Of a stretch of DNA of 64,000 nt, positions 50,501 through 57,524 are shown piece after piece; positions within the stretch are counted from its first letter, which is position 1; each line of letters begins with the position of its first letter. The stretch lies in the IMG/VR virus record IMGVR_UViG_3300032397_000006, positions 1 through 64,000 of that record. One strand, written 5' to 3'. This DNA comes from a virus. A program made the translations under genes and the position numbers. The notes under the pieces are model-generated. The model worked only from the letters and a program-made list of their open reading frames with translations, was not told the DNA's origin and did not search any database.

Positions 50501-52835
50501 GGGAAATGCCTTTCATGGACGCGGCGAGCGCTGCGATTTTCTTTTTATGCGCAGGCGACATGCCGAGATCAGGAGATACCGCGTAAGTGTTCTGCGCTGC
50601 CGGCGTGCGCACGCCCTTACTGTCCTCGTAGAAGTAGTTATGCCCGCCCTTACCATCGGGCTCACGGCGAATGTATTTGTGTCCCGGGCGCTCGCTGCCT
50701 TCGCTCTTTTTCAGTTTGAATCTGGCGAGCACTTCTGGCTTGCGCATTACGCGCTCGATCGGACGCCCAAAACGGTCAGTATCTTCTCCCTCCTCGGATG
50801 ATTGCGAGCCCAGCAGGAGGGCGTACTTTCCTTGATAGGCTTTTGCGTGATCTAATGCCCGCGAGACGTCGCTACCGTCTCGGCTACCTAGATCAATTGC
50901 GCTAGTCCCGTCGAGAACATCATCCGTAGGTTCACCATCCTCCCAGCGGCGGGACTCTGCTAAAATAGAACCGACCTCAGGTGGATCTGCGTCGTCAACA
51001 ATGCGCAAGCCGATCGTATGAAATTCAGGCGCATATTCTTTCAGTATCGACTTCACGGCGTCTATGTGCAACGGCGAGATGTCAGTTCTCTCGCGCTGCT
51101 TGAGTCTATCTTCGAATTGGAGGTCGGAGAATTGCCGCGTAGGCGCGAGCTCGCGCACTTTCGCAACATGCTCGCGCAGCTGATCGAGCGACATCGCGCC
51201 TTCATCGAAAGTCGCGAATAAATCGAGGCTCAAGTCGAGCGCGAGGTGCGGCTCAATCTGAAAATCAATTGCGCGTAGCCCTTTGATCTTGGTGTTGAGC
51301 TCTGCTGCTGCACGCTTACCGATCGGCTGCACGTAGCCGATATCGATCATCTTCGGTTTATCGCCCTCGATCACGAATGAGTTTTCCTTGAATTCAGGCG
51401 CTGTGAATTCGTGCTCGCGCAGCACCTTCGCAATCGTCTGGTGCGCCTCCCACAAGCCTTTCGAACCCCACCCCCCGGGTCTGCCCTCGACCTCAGCGCG
51501 CACGAGCGTGTCAGTGTCCGCGTCGTATTTTTCGAACGAGGGCACGAGGTCTTTCGTGCGCGGATCCTTGCTCAGCACCTCGAGAGCGTGCGCTTCATTC
51601 TTGCGCGAGCTCACGCCGCGGCGACCGACCTTGTACGCGGAGGCTCCATCCGTGAACACGATGCCCTCAGCGCCCGCCCCTAGCAGGCTCAGGGTGCCCG
51701 CTCTCGCGCCAGCCTTCACGGCACGTGCCGCAGCCTGCGGGAGCTCCGCGTGGACGGCGGCAGGCGCGTCCTCGAGTAACTTTGCGACGTCGACCTGTTC
51801 CGGGCGCTCCAACTTTTTCAGCGCTTCGGCCAGATCCTGATCAATGACCAGCTTACCGAAGGCGTCGGCATCCTTGCGGAGCGCGTGCGACATATCGATC
51901 AACTCGAGTGCGAATTTGTCCCGTTGCGCGTCTTGCTTCGGCGGGAACTTCAACACGTGTCGTAGCTGCGCTTCCCACTCATATTCGAGATTCGCGCCGC
52001 GAGGCGTGTAACGCTGTCCATTGCGTGCGTACAGACTCTCAAGTCCGTCGAGATCACTCTGCTGCGGAGACAGATGCCGGTAGCCGTCGTAGGGCTCCGC
52101 CTTGCCCGCCTTGCCTACGTCGAACATGAAGGCCTTACCGTCGTCATCGACACCGATCTGCGGCGTGTCGCCGAGCACGTAGCCGGCTTTGTGCATCGCG
52201 AGCACCGTATCGTGGGCCGCGTCGAGCTGCTCTAGCGTGAGCTTGTCGGGAATGCCGAGATAGCGCTTGATCGTGTAGCCGCGCCCGTCGTGCTCCACGA
52301 AGCGCTCAGGCAGTAGCCCGGGCACTCCGGCATCGCGGAGAGCTTGCTGTGTCTCGTGCTGCTCGCGTGCGACCTCGACAGCTTTCTGCGCTGTCTTGTA
52401 CCAGGGGTTTGACGGCTGATAGGGGACAACCGTGCTGACTTTGACAACGTTGTCCCCTGACTTGAAAACAAGACCGTCGTCGCCCTTACCAAGAAACTCG
52501 GCAGTACCTCCGGTCACGGCGTCGATATCCGGATCTCCGCTTTTCTTATCGCTGACTACGCGGCCTTCTAAATCATCCTTGTACATAGCAAGCGCGTCGT
52601 GCGAAATCTTGTGCCCGTAGCCAGGCACCGTCGCGTGAAAGCCGACGCTCGCGTGCGTGTCGTCGGAATCAAATACTTTCCATTTGAGCGTGCCGCGCAT
52701 TCCGAGCTTTTCGTGCGGCGTAATGTCGATCTCATGCCCCGCTAAATAGCGATAGAGCCAGCCGCCCTTACCATCAGGATGGCGCTCGAGATACTTGTGC
52801 CCCTCTACGGTTTCGCCCTTGGCTGCCTTCTGCAT
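47583..52835 (-). CDS. 1750-aa polyvalent protein: kinase-like x2, ART, DUF3293-like, pyrophosphatase-like
   Basis: Four GHKY motifs (9-30, 715-736, 1159-1180, 1390-1411) divide it. Segment 31-714 has two protein-kinase-like domains: GKGDDGLVF (~116-124) with K132, D223 and D239 (FMFDVG), then GAGAEGIVF (~386-394) with K402 and D498 (KMIDIG), the second lacking a clear catalytic Asp. Segment 737-1158 is an ADP-ribosyltransferase of R-S-E type (R873, SSWTS ~903-907, EEE ~951-953) and a long coiled coil. Segment 1181-1389 resembles DUF3293. Segment 1412-1750 includes GTDGDHVDVYVGPD and DEQKCMLGFSN, the phage pyrophosphatase-like domain. By family these parts modify host proteins and nucleotides. 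Confidence 0.8.
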   Translation of the reverse strand: MQKAAKGETVEGHKYLERHPDGKGGWLYRYLAGHEIDITPHEKLGMRGTLKWKVFDSDDTHASVGFHATVPGYGHKISHDALAMYKDDLEGRVVSDKKSGDPDIDAVTGGTAEFLGKGDDGLVFKSGDNVVKVSTVVPYQPSNPWYKTAQKAVEVAREQHETQQALRDAGVPGLLPERFVEHDGRGYTIKRYLGIPDKLTLEQLDAAHDTVLAMHKAGYVLGDTPQIGVDDDGKAFMFDVGKAGKAEPYDGYRHLSPQQSDLDGLESLYARNGQRYTPRGANLEYEWEAQLRHVLKFPPKQDAQRDKFALELIDMSHALRKDADAFGKLVIDQDLAEALKKLERPEQVDVAKLLEDAPAAVHAELPQAAARAVKAGARAGTLSLLGAGAEGIVFTDGASAYKVGRRGVSSRKNEAHALEVLSKDPRTKDLVPSFEKYDADTDTLVRAEVEGRPGGWGSKGLWEAHQTIAKVLREHEFTAPEFKENSFVIEGDKPKMIDIGYVQPIGKRAAAELNTKIKGLRAIDFQIEPHLALDLSLDLFATFDEGAMSLDQLREHVAKVRELAPTRQFSDLQFEDRLKQRERTDISPLHIDAVKSILKEYAPEFHTIGLRIVDDADPPEVGSILAESRRWEDGEPTDDVLDGTSAIDLGSRDGSDVSRALDHAKAYQGKYALLLGSQSSEEGEDTDRFGRPIERVMRKPEVLARFKLKKSEGSERPGHKYIRREPDGKGGHNYFYEDSKGVRTPAAQNTYAVSPDLGMSPAHKKKIAALAASMKGISHTDDAFADHSDESHVRNAWRNEWMTKTTPQLALIGKIARGRASADEKRTFAEAVTRASRISKKEIDDCEAMAIRQYAATQALFAAKGERTVRIHRGIAHDQGKALVEQAKQAQGGTVPVAVRSLSSWTSDHESAHDFGTQYATRGAVVTLDVPVEAVLFHAEHEADLGAYEGEEETLVMARDDLQVPAAAIQEAQGELGDPDPDAFKRHRISLPHETEKVEAEREARREAEKKSAKAAEKQKQAEWEAGAPAREAAAQAEREAAQAKRAAQDKVAAEQQQKLEVEQYHASKLPKAEREKMAKELLAKPGVISSIGQLDRHWRMWLGVDMKGNATRDDGDAPAVHPDTYAAVKARAEGTEKSMHIIPWGEAIRKAREGSEGERPGHKYVRRTPDGKGGWRYGYDLPGHPSDRPPRKPAGEVRLTRPQLDDLLEHGTYSIISAGRNGNDAREKDMSEDHAEFKARHERLRGELKKRKLRYTEVEGHYGSREASFIVHHESAKPQKSNAFMVHHDSPSEFGVMRALGKQFNQDSVIHSHRGAHEMHFTTGGHAGEHHKGKGYEYKPAAEDFYTRVETPGRPSKFALDFDWDKRHAFQDAVLKALLVLRKAAKGEEQAGHLYAERHPDGKGGWHYVYGMQNRPIGTFTAPKGFSSIGKHPAFRHGTVTYDAPLSKEDQRSYELQPIASPEGRKQAVSHAINALAEYREEYAELASEPGGRRMIEPAIRQAFARFGAHIEDSDDAITEVIDSLKAPLEKSRKLHRRRDFRGLKVSVENQAGSYRHWYDAHAKRAGKTKMVHDYGYVRRTQGTDGDHVDVYVGPDKMAPYVFVIDQLKSPDFVHVDEQKCMLGFSNLGAAVQAYQAHYDDPRFLGQVRAVAFEDFAAFVTDPSNHGALVKSYVVQRYSPSQESPDFEGIYGTVQTEKEVKASRRRRKALARRNSGKYAFHGAAPQKPSIRFNVREWATIRDAVETGKR

Positions 52836-52850
52836 GGGCGAGAGCGTAGC

Positions 52851-52887
52851 AAAAGGCCTGACACGCGTGCGGTTTGAATGTCAGGCC
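52851..52887 (-). terminator. Terminator-like hairpin just upstream of the 1750-aa gene
   Basis: GGCCTGACA (52855-52863) and TGTCAGGCC (52879-52887) form a 9-bp stem followed on the minus strand by TTTT, only 16 nt before the ATG at 52835. It may act as a partial terminator or attenuator. Confidence 0.65.
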
Positions 52888-53299
52888 CGGGGGAAGCTGT
52901 TATGTAACCTCAACTGCCCGGCAATTAAAACAGCACACCGAGAACACCTGAGGGGCGGGCGCAACCCGCGCGCATAAACCCGGAGTAGGTTTTGCCCTAA
53001 TGGCACAGCGCTTATATTGCCTGGTGTGTATGGATGCGGCAAACCGCGTTTCAGCGCGCGGGCGCAAGTGGCAAGTGACGTGGCGCGGCTGTGGGCTGAT
53101 CTCGCAGTGCTGCGGCGTAGCTCGGTCTATTTTCGAAGGTGGCGGCAAAGCTCCCGCGAAAACGAGAAAGCAAATCAGCAGTGCGAAGATCAGCGCCACG
53201 CGTTGATCCGTACACGAAGGGAGGCTGCGCTGTCTAGTCGATCAGTACGGGCCGATTATCCCCGTGCGGTCTGTGTTAATTGCAGAGGCGTTTTTGCGT
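52888..53299. other. Intergenic region between early block and polyvalent cassette
   Basis: About 410 nt without a clear minus-strand gene. It holds one plausible plus-strand ORF (53000-53206), an antisense minus frame with weak support (52900-53199), and a TTGCCC-N17-TATTGC element on the plus strand (near 52991-53019). Apart from this possible element I saw no strong promoter for the cassette. Confidence 0.5.
53000..53206 (+). CDS. Possible plus-strand zinc protein (68 aa)
   Basis: This would be the only plus-strand gene. Starting at ATG 53000 it has CLVC (~residues 8-11), CGLISQCCG (~31-39) and a basic C-terminus. The cysteine pattern looks like a zinc ribbon and codon use looks normal. 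A GGAG lies 16-20 nt before the start, which is rather far. The antisense minus frame has a hydrophobic N-terminus (LIFALLICFLVFAG), so the strand is uncertain. Confidence 0.4.
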   Translation: MAQRLYCLVCMDAANRVSARGRKWQVTWRGCGLISQCCGVARSIFEGGGKAPAKTRKQISSAKISATR

Positions 53300-54040
53300 T
53301 CAGAGCTCGTCGAGCGCGATATGAGCCGCTTCGTGATCGGGCAGCCCTTGCGAGACGAGGCGGTAAAAATCACTCAGCAGTTTCGGCGCCAGTATGCGCG
53401 ACGAGTAAGAAATCATGTAATCAGCCCACGTATCGTAATCGCTAGGCACCGTCGCAAATCCTGTCCATTCCATATGGCAGCCGCGGCAGTGGAAGCGCCC
53501 TACCGCACACGCGCTCGAGAGCGAGATATGAAGGCAGCGCTCGTAAAGCTCCTCGTGCAGATGCCGGTACTCGACTTCGCGCCCTTCGCTCAGCGCAGCC
53601 TTTATGGCCATTTGCATACCAGGAGAAACACCTCGATCCCTGTAAACAACGTGTGCCGCAGAGGCCGCACGAGCCCAGGCAAAGCCCGCATTCATACCCT
53701 GTGCACGCTCGCCCGGATCGAGATCGTCGAGCGCCTCTGTGTACATCTGGTGCGACGCGAAAGGGGCCTCGCCACGCAGGATGCTGTCTCGAATACAGCG
53801 CTGCAGATATTCCCTATTCGCTGCGACGTCTACAGCTTTATTCTCTGTCGCACCGCTCGCGTAGGGACTCTCGATCACTACGAGCCTAGGCACGCGCGGC
53901 ACAACGAGCGTTTCGCTCGGCAGCGGTTCACCCAGACAGTTAACAGCGTGCGTCTGCTCCATCCGAGACAAGCGATAGTCAGGATCGACGATGGAGTAGT
54001 AAATAGAGTTGCGACATTTTTTGCAGATGAAGTGAGCCAT
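53300..54040 (-). CDS. Deoxyribosyltransferase-like protein with zinc knuckles
   Basis: Starts MAHFICKKCRNSIYYSIV at ATG 54040 (TAATG overlap). Residues ~55-165 fit the nucleoside 2-deoxyribosyltransferase/DUF4406 pattern: VVIESPYASG, AANREYLQRCIRDSILRGE, APFASHQMYTEALDD, ERAQGMNAGFAWARAASAA, HVVYRDRGVSPGMQMAI. An N-terminal zinc ribbon (CKKC ... NC) and a later CRGCH motif flank it. By family it handles nucleosides or nucleobases, or a nucleotide-related substrate. Activity is inferred. Confidence 0.6.
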   Translation of the reverse strand: MAHFICKKCRNSIYYSIVDPDYRLSRMEQTHAVNCLGEPLPSETLVVPRVPRLVVIESPYASGATENKAVDVAANREYLQRCIRDSILRGEAPFASHQMYTEALDDLDPGERAQGMNAGFAWARAASAAHVVYRDRGVSPGMQMAIKAALSEGREVEYRHLHEELYERCLHISLSSACAVGRFHCRGCHMEWTGFATVPSDYDTWADYMISYSSRILAPKLLSDFYRLVSQGLPDHEAAHIALDEL

Positions 54041-54453
54041 TACGCCTCTTTTGATAACCAATATTTTCGCACCACGCGAGGCGACACACCGAGCTCACGC
54101 CCCGCAGCGCGTGCCGAACCTGAGTGCACTCGGATCCTGCGAATAAGCGACGAGGGCAGTTTCTTGCACGCGCGCTTGTCCTCTTTCGATCGTGTGTTCT
54201 GGAATGACGCGGGTACCTTACGCGGCTGATCTGTACGCCCGTGCTCGAGCAGCCACGATGCCAAAGGCATGCACGCGAAACCCTCGTTGATCACCCAGCG
54301 TGTCTCGAAATCATCCTCGCTGATTAGCGCGGCGACCGGACGCACGACTACTTCGACACTTCCGCGTGTACCTTGGTAATGCCAGCCGAAACCATTTCGC
54401 ACCGCGCACCATTCCCAGTCCGGAGCTCGCTCGCGAAGGTAGGCCGCGTTCAC
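54040..54453 (-). CDS. Hypothetical protein with C-terminal HTH (137 aa)
   Basis: A GTG at 54453 overlaps the previous stop (GTGA); an ATG seven codons earlier is an alternative. The N-terminal part has Trp-rich strands (DWEWCAVRNGFGWHYQ). The C-terminal ~35 residues (RRIRVHSGSARAAGRELGVS then PRVVRKYW) fit a helix-turn-helix. It overlaps the deoxyribosyltransferase-like gene start. Role unknown; DNA binding is likely. Confidence 0.5.
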   Translation of the reverse strand: MNAAYLRERAPDWEWCAVRNGFGWHYQGTRGSVEVVVRPVAALISEDDFETRWVINEGFACMPLASWLLEHGRTDQPRKVPASFQNTRSKEDKRACKKLPSSLIRRIRVHSGSARAAGRELGVSPRVVRKYWLSKEA

Positions 54454-54725
54454 GGTATCGACTCCGCGTCCCATATAGGTTCGAACGAAGTAATTCCTAC
54501 CCTGAAACGATAAAGCTCGCCGCTAGCAGCACGCACTGATATCGGCTGTCCTTGCCCTTGCCCTGTGGCGATCTCCCTTCCGTGGTCAGCGCAATACAAC
54601 TCCTCGCGCAGGCCCTCAGTATCCTGTTTTGCGTACGCGATCGCCGCGTCGTAGGGCTCCTCAACAAAAAACTCTTTCGCGTCCGACTCGTCCGCATTTA
54701 GCTCATCCCACACTCGATAAATCAT
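54450..54725 (-). CDS. Hypothetical protein (91 aa)
   Basis: It starts at ATG 54725, coupled by ATGA to the upstream gene. It begins MIYRVWDELNADESDAKEF and includes VEEPYDAAIAYAKQDTEGL, then a beta-rich end (GELYRFRVGITSFEPIWD). The compact alpha/beta pattern resembles small phage proteins of unknown role. A longer upstream frame is not convincing. Confidence 0.5.
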   Translation of the reverse strand: MIYRVWDELNADESDAKEFFVEEPYDAAIAYAKQDTEGLREELYCADHGREIATGQGQGQPISVRAASGELYRFRVGITSFEPIWDAESIP

Positions 54726-55039
54726 ACGCTCTGATTCCCTTCGCTCGGCATAAATGACAGATCGATAGCGCAATCGCCGTGCCCCACTGAAAGCGTCCAC
54801 GCAACGCGCCCGTGATTCTTTTTCTCAGAAGCACCCACGACAATAATCGCGAACGTGCGCGTGATAGCGGCGACGACAAGAGACGGATCGGCAACACGCT
54901 CAGCCCAGGGGACACAAATCAGATCCATGTCGCGCCCGAGTGTCCCGTGTATCGCTAACGCGTAACCATAGGAACGCGCGATCACAGCGAGCTCCGGATA
55001 AAGCGCGCAGTACACGGGCGCGTAGGTCGGATCTTTCAC
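54722..55039 (-). CDS. Nucleotidyltransferase-like protein (105 aa)
   Basis: This protein begins MKDPTYAPVYCALYPELAVI and has HGTLGRDMDLICVPWAE, matching the GS-x-R-D-x-D motif of nucleotidyltransferase folds (here GTLGRDMD). A second Asp motif (CAIDLSFMP) follows near the end. The short length suggests a minimal NTase fold. The GTG start overlaps the preceding stop. The target is unknown. Confidence 0.5.
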   Translation of the reverse strand: MKDPTYAPVYCALYPELAVIARSYGYALAIHGTLGRDMDLICVPWAERVADPSLVVAAITRTFAIIVVGASEKKNHGRVAWTLSVGHGDCAIDLSFMPSEGNQSV

Positions 55040-55275
55040 GGCTCGTCTCCCTGCTCCTCCGCTAGCTCGGCCTCGACTTGCGCGAGAATCCGATCGAGCA
55101 AGAGTTTCGTTTCCAGCAGCGCATTACGCTGCATGCTCGAACCCCACACTCCCTCAAGCGACGTCTGCGAAATGTAGTGCTGCATTAATTCTTTCACTGA
55201 TCCGAACACGTCAACCTTTACGGTGCTCGGACTGTGAATAATCAGAGTCACGTGACCTTGCTTGATCATTCCCAC
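55036..55275 (-). CDS. Hypothetical protein (79 aa)
   Basis: This protein starts at GTG 55275 with GGGAG upstream; a second start at 55269 is possible. It has a beta-rich N-terminus (GHVTLIIHSPSTVKVDVFG) and a helical C-terminus (LLETKLLLDRILAQVEAEL). No family is recognised. Confidence 0.45.
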   Translation of the reverse strand: MGMIKQGHVTLIIHSPSTVKVDVFGSVKELMQHYISQTSLEGVWGSSMQRNALLETKLLLDRILAQVEAELAEEQGDEP

Positions 55276-55279
55276 GGTA

Positions 55280-55480
55280 TTACTCCCATCCGATCGGCGC
55301 GCAGACGCACACCTGTTCGTACTGAGTCACAACAAATTCCGGACGCAGGCCTAGCGGGCATTTCGTACGCGCGCATTCGCGATGCTTATACGTCAAGCCC
55401 GCCACAGCACCGATTATCGCGACGATTAGGACGATCCAGATCGCGACGAAATACTTTTTAGTCGCTTGTACGCTGTCCAT
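55280..55480 (-). CDS. Small membrane protein (66 aa)
   Basis: Residues ~10-30 form a single transmembrane helix (FVAIWIVLIVAIIGAVAGL). The N-terminus is short and charged. After the helix there are several cysteines (RECARTKC and VCVCAPIGW) that could form disulfides outside the cytoplasm. Topology suggests an inner-membrane protein; function is unknown. Confidence 0.6.
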   Translation of the reverse strand: MDSVQATKKYFVAIWIVLIVAIIGAVAGLTYKHRECARTKCPLGLRPEFVVTQYEQVCVCAPIGWE

Positions 55481-55492
55481 ACGGCGGAGCTC

Positions 55493-56125
55493 CTACTCGT
55501 TATCTAGTATCGCGAGCGCTGACAGTAACTGCACAGGCGCGTACGCAAATGAAACGACGTCAGCGTGAGACATAATGCGCCCTCGCAACGCGTGCCCCAC
55601 ACCGAGATCGAGCACGTCTACTTTGGTGCCTGATGGAGCTCCGCAAAGCGCGGGATCGGAGGTCACGAAATACGTGCGGCATGCGACGGGACGCACCGCG
55701 TACACGCTGCACGTATTGTCCGGCCGCAAGAACACGCAGGCTTCGTTTTCCTCCCACCACAACGTGCACAGTGCGTCGTTCTTTTTCGTGTAGTCGTCGA
55801 GGTCTTCGGTGCTCGCCAATTCCGTGTCAGGATTATCGCCGAACGTCTTCGCGTAATGCGGCTTGAGCTTTTCGACTTGAGCTAGCAGCTGCTTTCGCTT
55901 CGCGCGTAGCTTGTGCGGATAGGCCGCTGCGATGGCGAGAGCTTCCTCCGCGCTGATCAGAATCAGCATCTTGCAACAGTGCGCGCAGCCTTTTGTACAC
56001 GAGGGCTCGGCCTGCGCGAGCACCGCATCCATCGCAAGATCGGCGCGTAAGTATTCGTGCGTCAGCTGCTGTCCGATTATCGCCAACGAGCGCTTTCTTG
56101 ATTCAGGGACACCAGGAGCTTTCAT
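55493..56125 (-). CDS. YkgJ-like cysteine-cluster protein
   Basis: I take ATG 56125 because of an AGGGG at good spacing, although ATG 56137 overlaps the previous stop. The ~210-aa protein has CTKGCAHCC near residue ~44, then CVFLRPDNTCSVYAVRPVAC, the typical C-terminal cluster of YkgJ (zinc/iron-chelating) proteins. The family is found in bacteria and phages with no clear role; metal binding is well supported by the cysteines. Confidence 0.7.
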   Translation of the reverse strand: MKAPGVPESRKRSLAIIGQQLTHEYLRADLAMDAVLAQAEPSCTKGCAHCCKMLILISAEEALAIAAAYPHKLRAKRKQLLAQVEKLKPHYAKTFGDNPDTELASTEDLDDYTKKNDALCTLWWEENEACVFLRPDNTCSVYAVRPVACRTYFVTSDPALCGAPSGTKVDVLDLGVGHALRGRIMSHADVVSFAYAPVQLLSALAILDNE

Positions 56126-56133
56126 GTGTCCCC

Positions 56134-56805
56134 TCATAGCGCGTCGAGCTGCTTACTCTTGAATTGGCCAGGGTTGCTCCGCGGTGAGTTGCGGTATTTC
56201 TTGATCGTACTCTCTGCAACGCCGAGCTCTTTCGCCGCGGCCTTCACGGTGCCTTCGTGTTGTTTGATTTGCGTGATTAGCTCCGCAGACAGCACCTTGC
56301 GCGTGGACGCAGGTAGCTTGTGCCCCGTGACGGCACCGTGGCTCACGCCACGCTTAATGCAACCTACGTGCGCGGGAGACAGATCGTATTTCTGCCCGAT
56401 CTCCTGCAGCGTCCCCTTTGCAGCGTAGATCTCGAGCACCTGTTTCTTGGTCAGCTTTTCCGGCATCTTTTCCCCCAATGTGGCCGCGAACGTCTTGTGC
56501 TGCTCTCCTACTGTCACCATTTTACCGAAGCGCCCACCGAGAGCAGCAAAGCGCAGCGCTATATTGTTGCCCGGGCCTGCCTGATTTACGAACCAACCGA
56601 CGCACACTTGCTCGGCACCCGCCTCTGTTTCGTGGCACGCCATTAAGCGTAAGGCGCCGTCGCTGTTATAACCGCGATTCTCTGGCGTCGCGATCGTGCG
56701 CACGAGCGCAGCGTGTTTCGTTGCGCAATAGTTACCCGGGATATCGCGCTCGGGAACAGTGCTCGTTTTCCACGGGCACGCTTTACACTGCACGCGCGTT
56801 TTCAT
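56134..56805 (-). CDS. DUF6283-like protein with HTH domains
   Basis: The N-terminal part has CKACPWKTS (~residues 8-16), IPGNYCATKHAAL, MACHETEAG and CVGWFVNQAG, a pattern of the DUF6283 family. The rest includes KKQVLEIYAAKGTLQEIGQ then KYDLSPAHVGCIKRG, and a second unit (GTVKAAAKELGVAESTIKKY), both like HTH repeats. It probably binds DNA; the N-terminal cysteine domain may be metal-binding. It lies just downstream of the Acb2-like gene. Confidence 0.65.
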   Translation of the reverse strand: MKTRVQCKACPWKTSTVPERDIPGNYCATKHAALVRTIATPENRGYNSDGALRLMACHETEAGAEQVCVGWFVNQAGPGNNIALRFAALGGRFGKMVTVGEQHKTFAATLGEKMPEKLTKKQVLEIYAAKGTLQEIGQKYDLSPAHVGCIKRGVSHGAVTGHKLPASTRKVLSAELITQIKQHEGTVKAAAKELGVAESTIKKYRNSPRSNPGQFKSKQLDAL

Positions 56806-56817
56806 TCGATCACCTCA

Positions 56818-57081
56818 CTAGGGACTCAAAACGCTGCGTACCGCGCAGTCCTTCGACTCCAGCAGCTTGCGCAACGCTACCGTCGCCTCAGCGTTGGCAG
56901 GCATTGTATCCGCCATCTCGTACGCGAGCTCGCAGTAAGGCCTACTCACTTCCTGCAGGTTCTTCGGCAAGTGCTCGTACTTAAAGAAGCTCAAAAGCTT
57001 CCGTACGACGGGGTTATCGGACGCACAACCATTCACCTTGTACAAATCCTCAACGCTTTGCTTTACATCATCGTTACTCAT
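56818..57081 (-). CDS. Acb2/Tad1-hairpin-like protein (possible anti-CBASS sponge)
   Basis: This 87-aa helical protein has FFKYEHLPKNLQEVSRPYCE followed by LAYEMADTMPANAEATVALR and KLLESKDCAVRS. The two-helix arrangement with an F-x-Y/P start and a conserved ALRKLLExKDxAvR end resembles the hairpin domain I associate with Acb2 and Tad1, proteins that sequester cyclic nucleotides. Family identity is not proved here. A paralog with two such units lies at 60128-60553. If real, it would soak up host signalling nucleotides in CBASS or Thoeris. Confidence 0.55.
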   Translation of the reverse strand: MSNDDVKQSVEDLYKVNGCASDNPVVRKLLSFFKYEHLPKNLQEVSRPYCELAYEMADTMPANAEATVALRKLLESKDCAVRSVLSP

Positions 57082-57127
57082 TCTGTCACCTTTCTACACT
57101 GCACGTCCTCATCGCTAAGCGTGCGCG

Positions 57128-57499
57128 TCATATAACGTTCGTGCCTTCCACACCGCGTGCCACGCGCGCCCTCGTTCGTTCCTGCAGCCAGCGCATTGCA
57201 TTAAGCAAGCACGCGAGCACTTCGCGGTTATCCTCGCAAGCAAACGCTCCGGACTGAAATCCATCCATGCGATCAATAAGGATCGCTAAAAGCGCTTCGT
57301 TCGTAACGCCGTTGACGCCGACTTCCTTGATCGGGCCTCGCTGGAACTCGATGTCGCAGCCCTGAGGGTCGCCGTGCTTAGGCTGAAACCGAACCTTGTA
57401 GACGTGGCTCGCGTTGCCGTACTGCTCATCGCGCGCGTCCGCAATGATCGTGATCGCCTCGTTGCAGGCGTTGCTTTTATGTGACGTTACTTCGTGCAT
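57128..57499 (-). CDS. Conserved phage protein of GVNGVTNEALLAI type
   Basis: This 123-aa protein has YKVRFQPKHGDPQGCDIEFQ, GPIKEVGVNGVTNEALLAI, LIDRMDGFQSGAFACEDN and WLQERTRARVARGVEGTNV. I recognise the conserved GVNGxTNEALLAI block from many phage genomes, with no solid function. It is 46 nt upstream of the Acb2-like gene and is paralogous to 59416-59937. I infer a linked pair of anti-defence or regulatory genes. Confidence 0.55.
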   Translation of the reverse strand: MHEVTSHKSNACNEAITIIADARDEQYGNASHVYKVRFQPKHGDPQGCDIEFQRGPIKEVGVNGVTNEALLAILIDRMDGFQSGAFACEDNREVLACLLNAMRWLQERTRARVARGVEGTNVI

Positions 57500-57524
57500 T
57501 ACTCGAGTACCCTTTCGCTATGGC

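Larger units (their letters stand above)
40949..52811 (-). repeat. GHKY...PDGKGGW motif, 12 copies across four genes
   Basis: The motif GHKYxxRxPDGKGGWxYxY, preceded by E/K-rich residues, occurs at 40949-41014, 43100-43165, 44407-44472, 45607-45672, 46000-46065, 46276-46341, 46858-46923, 47410-47475, 48603-48668, 49296-49361, 50628-50693 and 52746-52811. In most copies it is preceded by K-A-A-K-G-E/D-E. Copies differ mainly at the x positions. All are on the minus strand and in the reading frames of the four large genes. Confidence 0.9.

Noticed and set aside
43384-52835. Frameshift or assembly error creating giant frames
   Set aside because: The frames are continuous with repeated motif spacing, start-stop overlaps at both ends and normal codon use, so they look like true single genes.
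52900-53199. Minus-strand 99-aa frame with hydrophobic N-terminus
   Set aside because: It has no Shine-Dalgarno sequence and starts with GTG. The plus-strand frame over the same bases has a better cysteine pattern, so I kept that at low confidence and dropped this.
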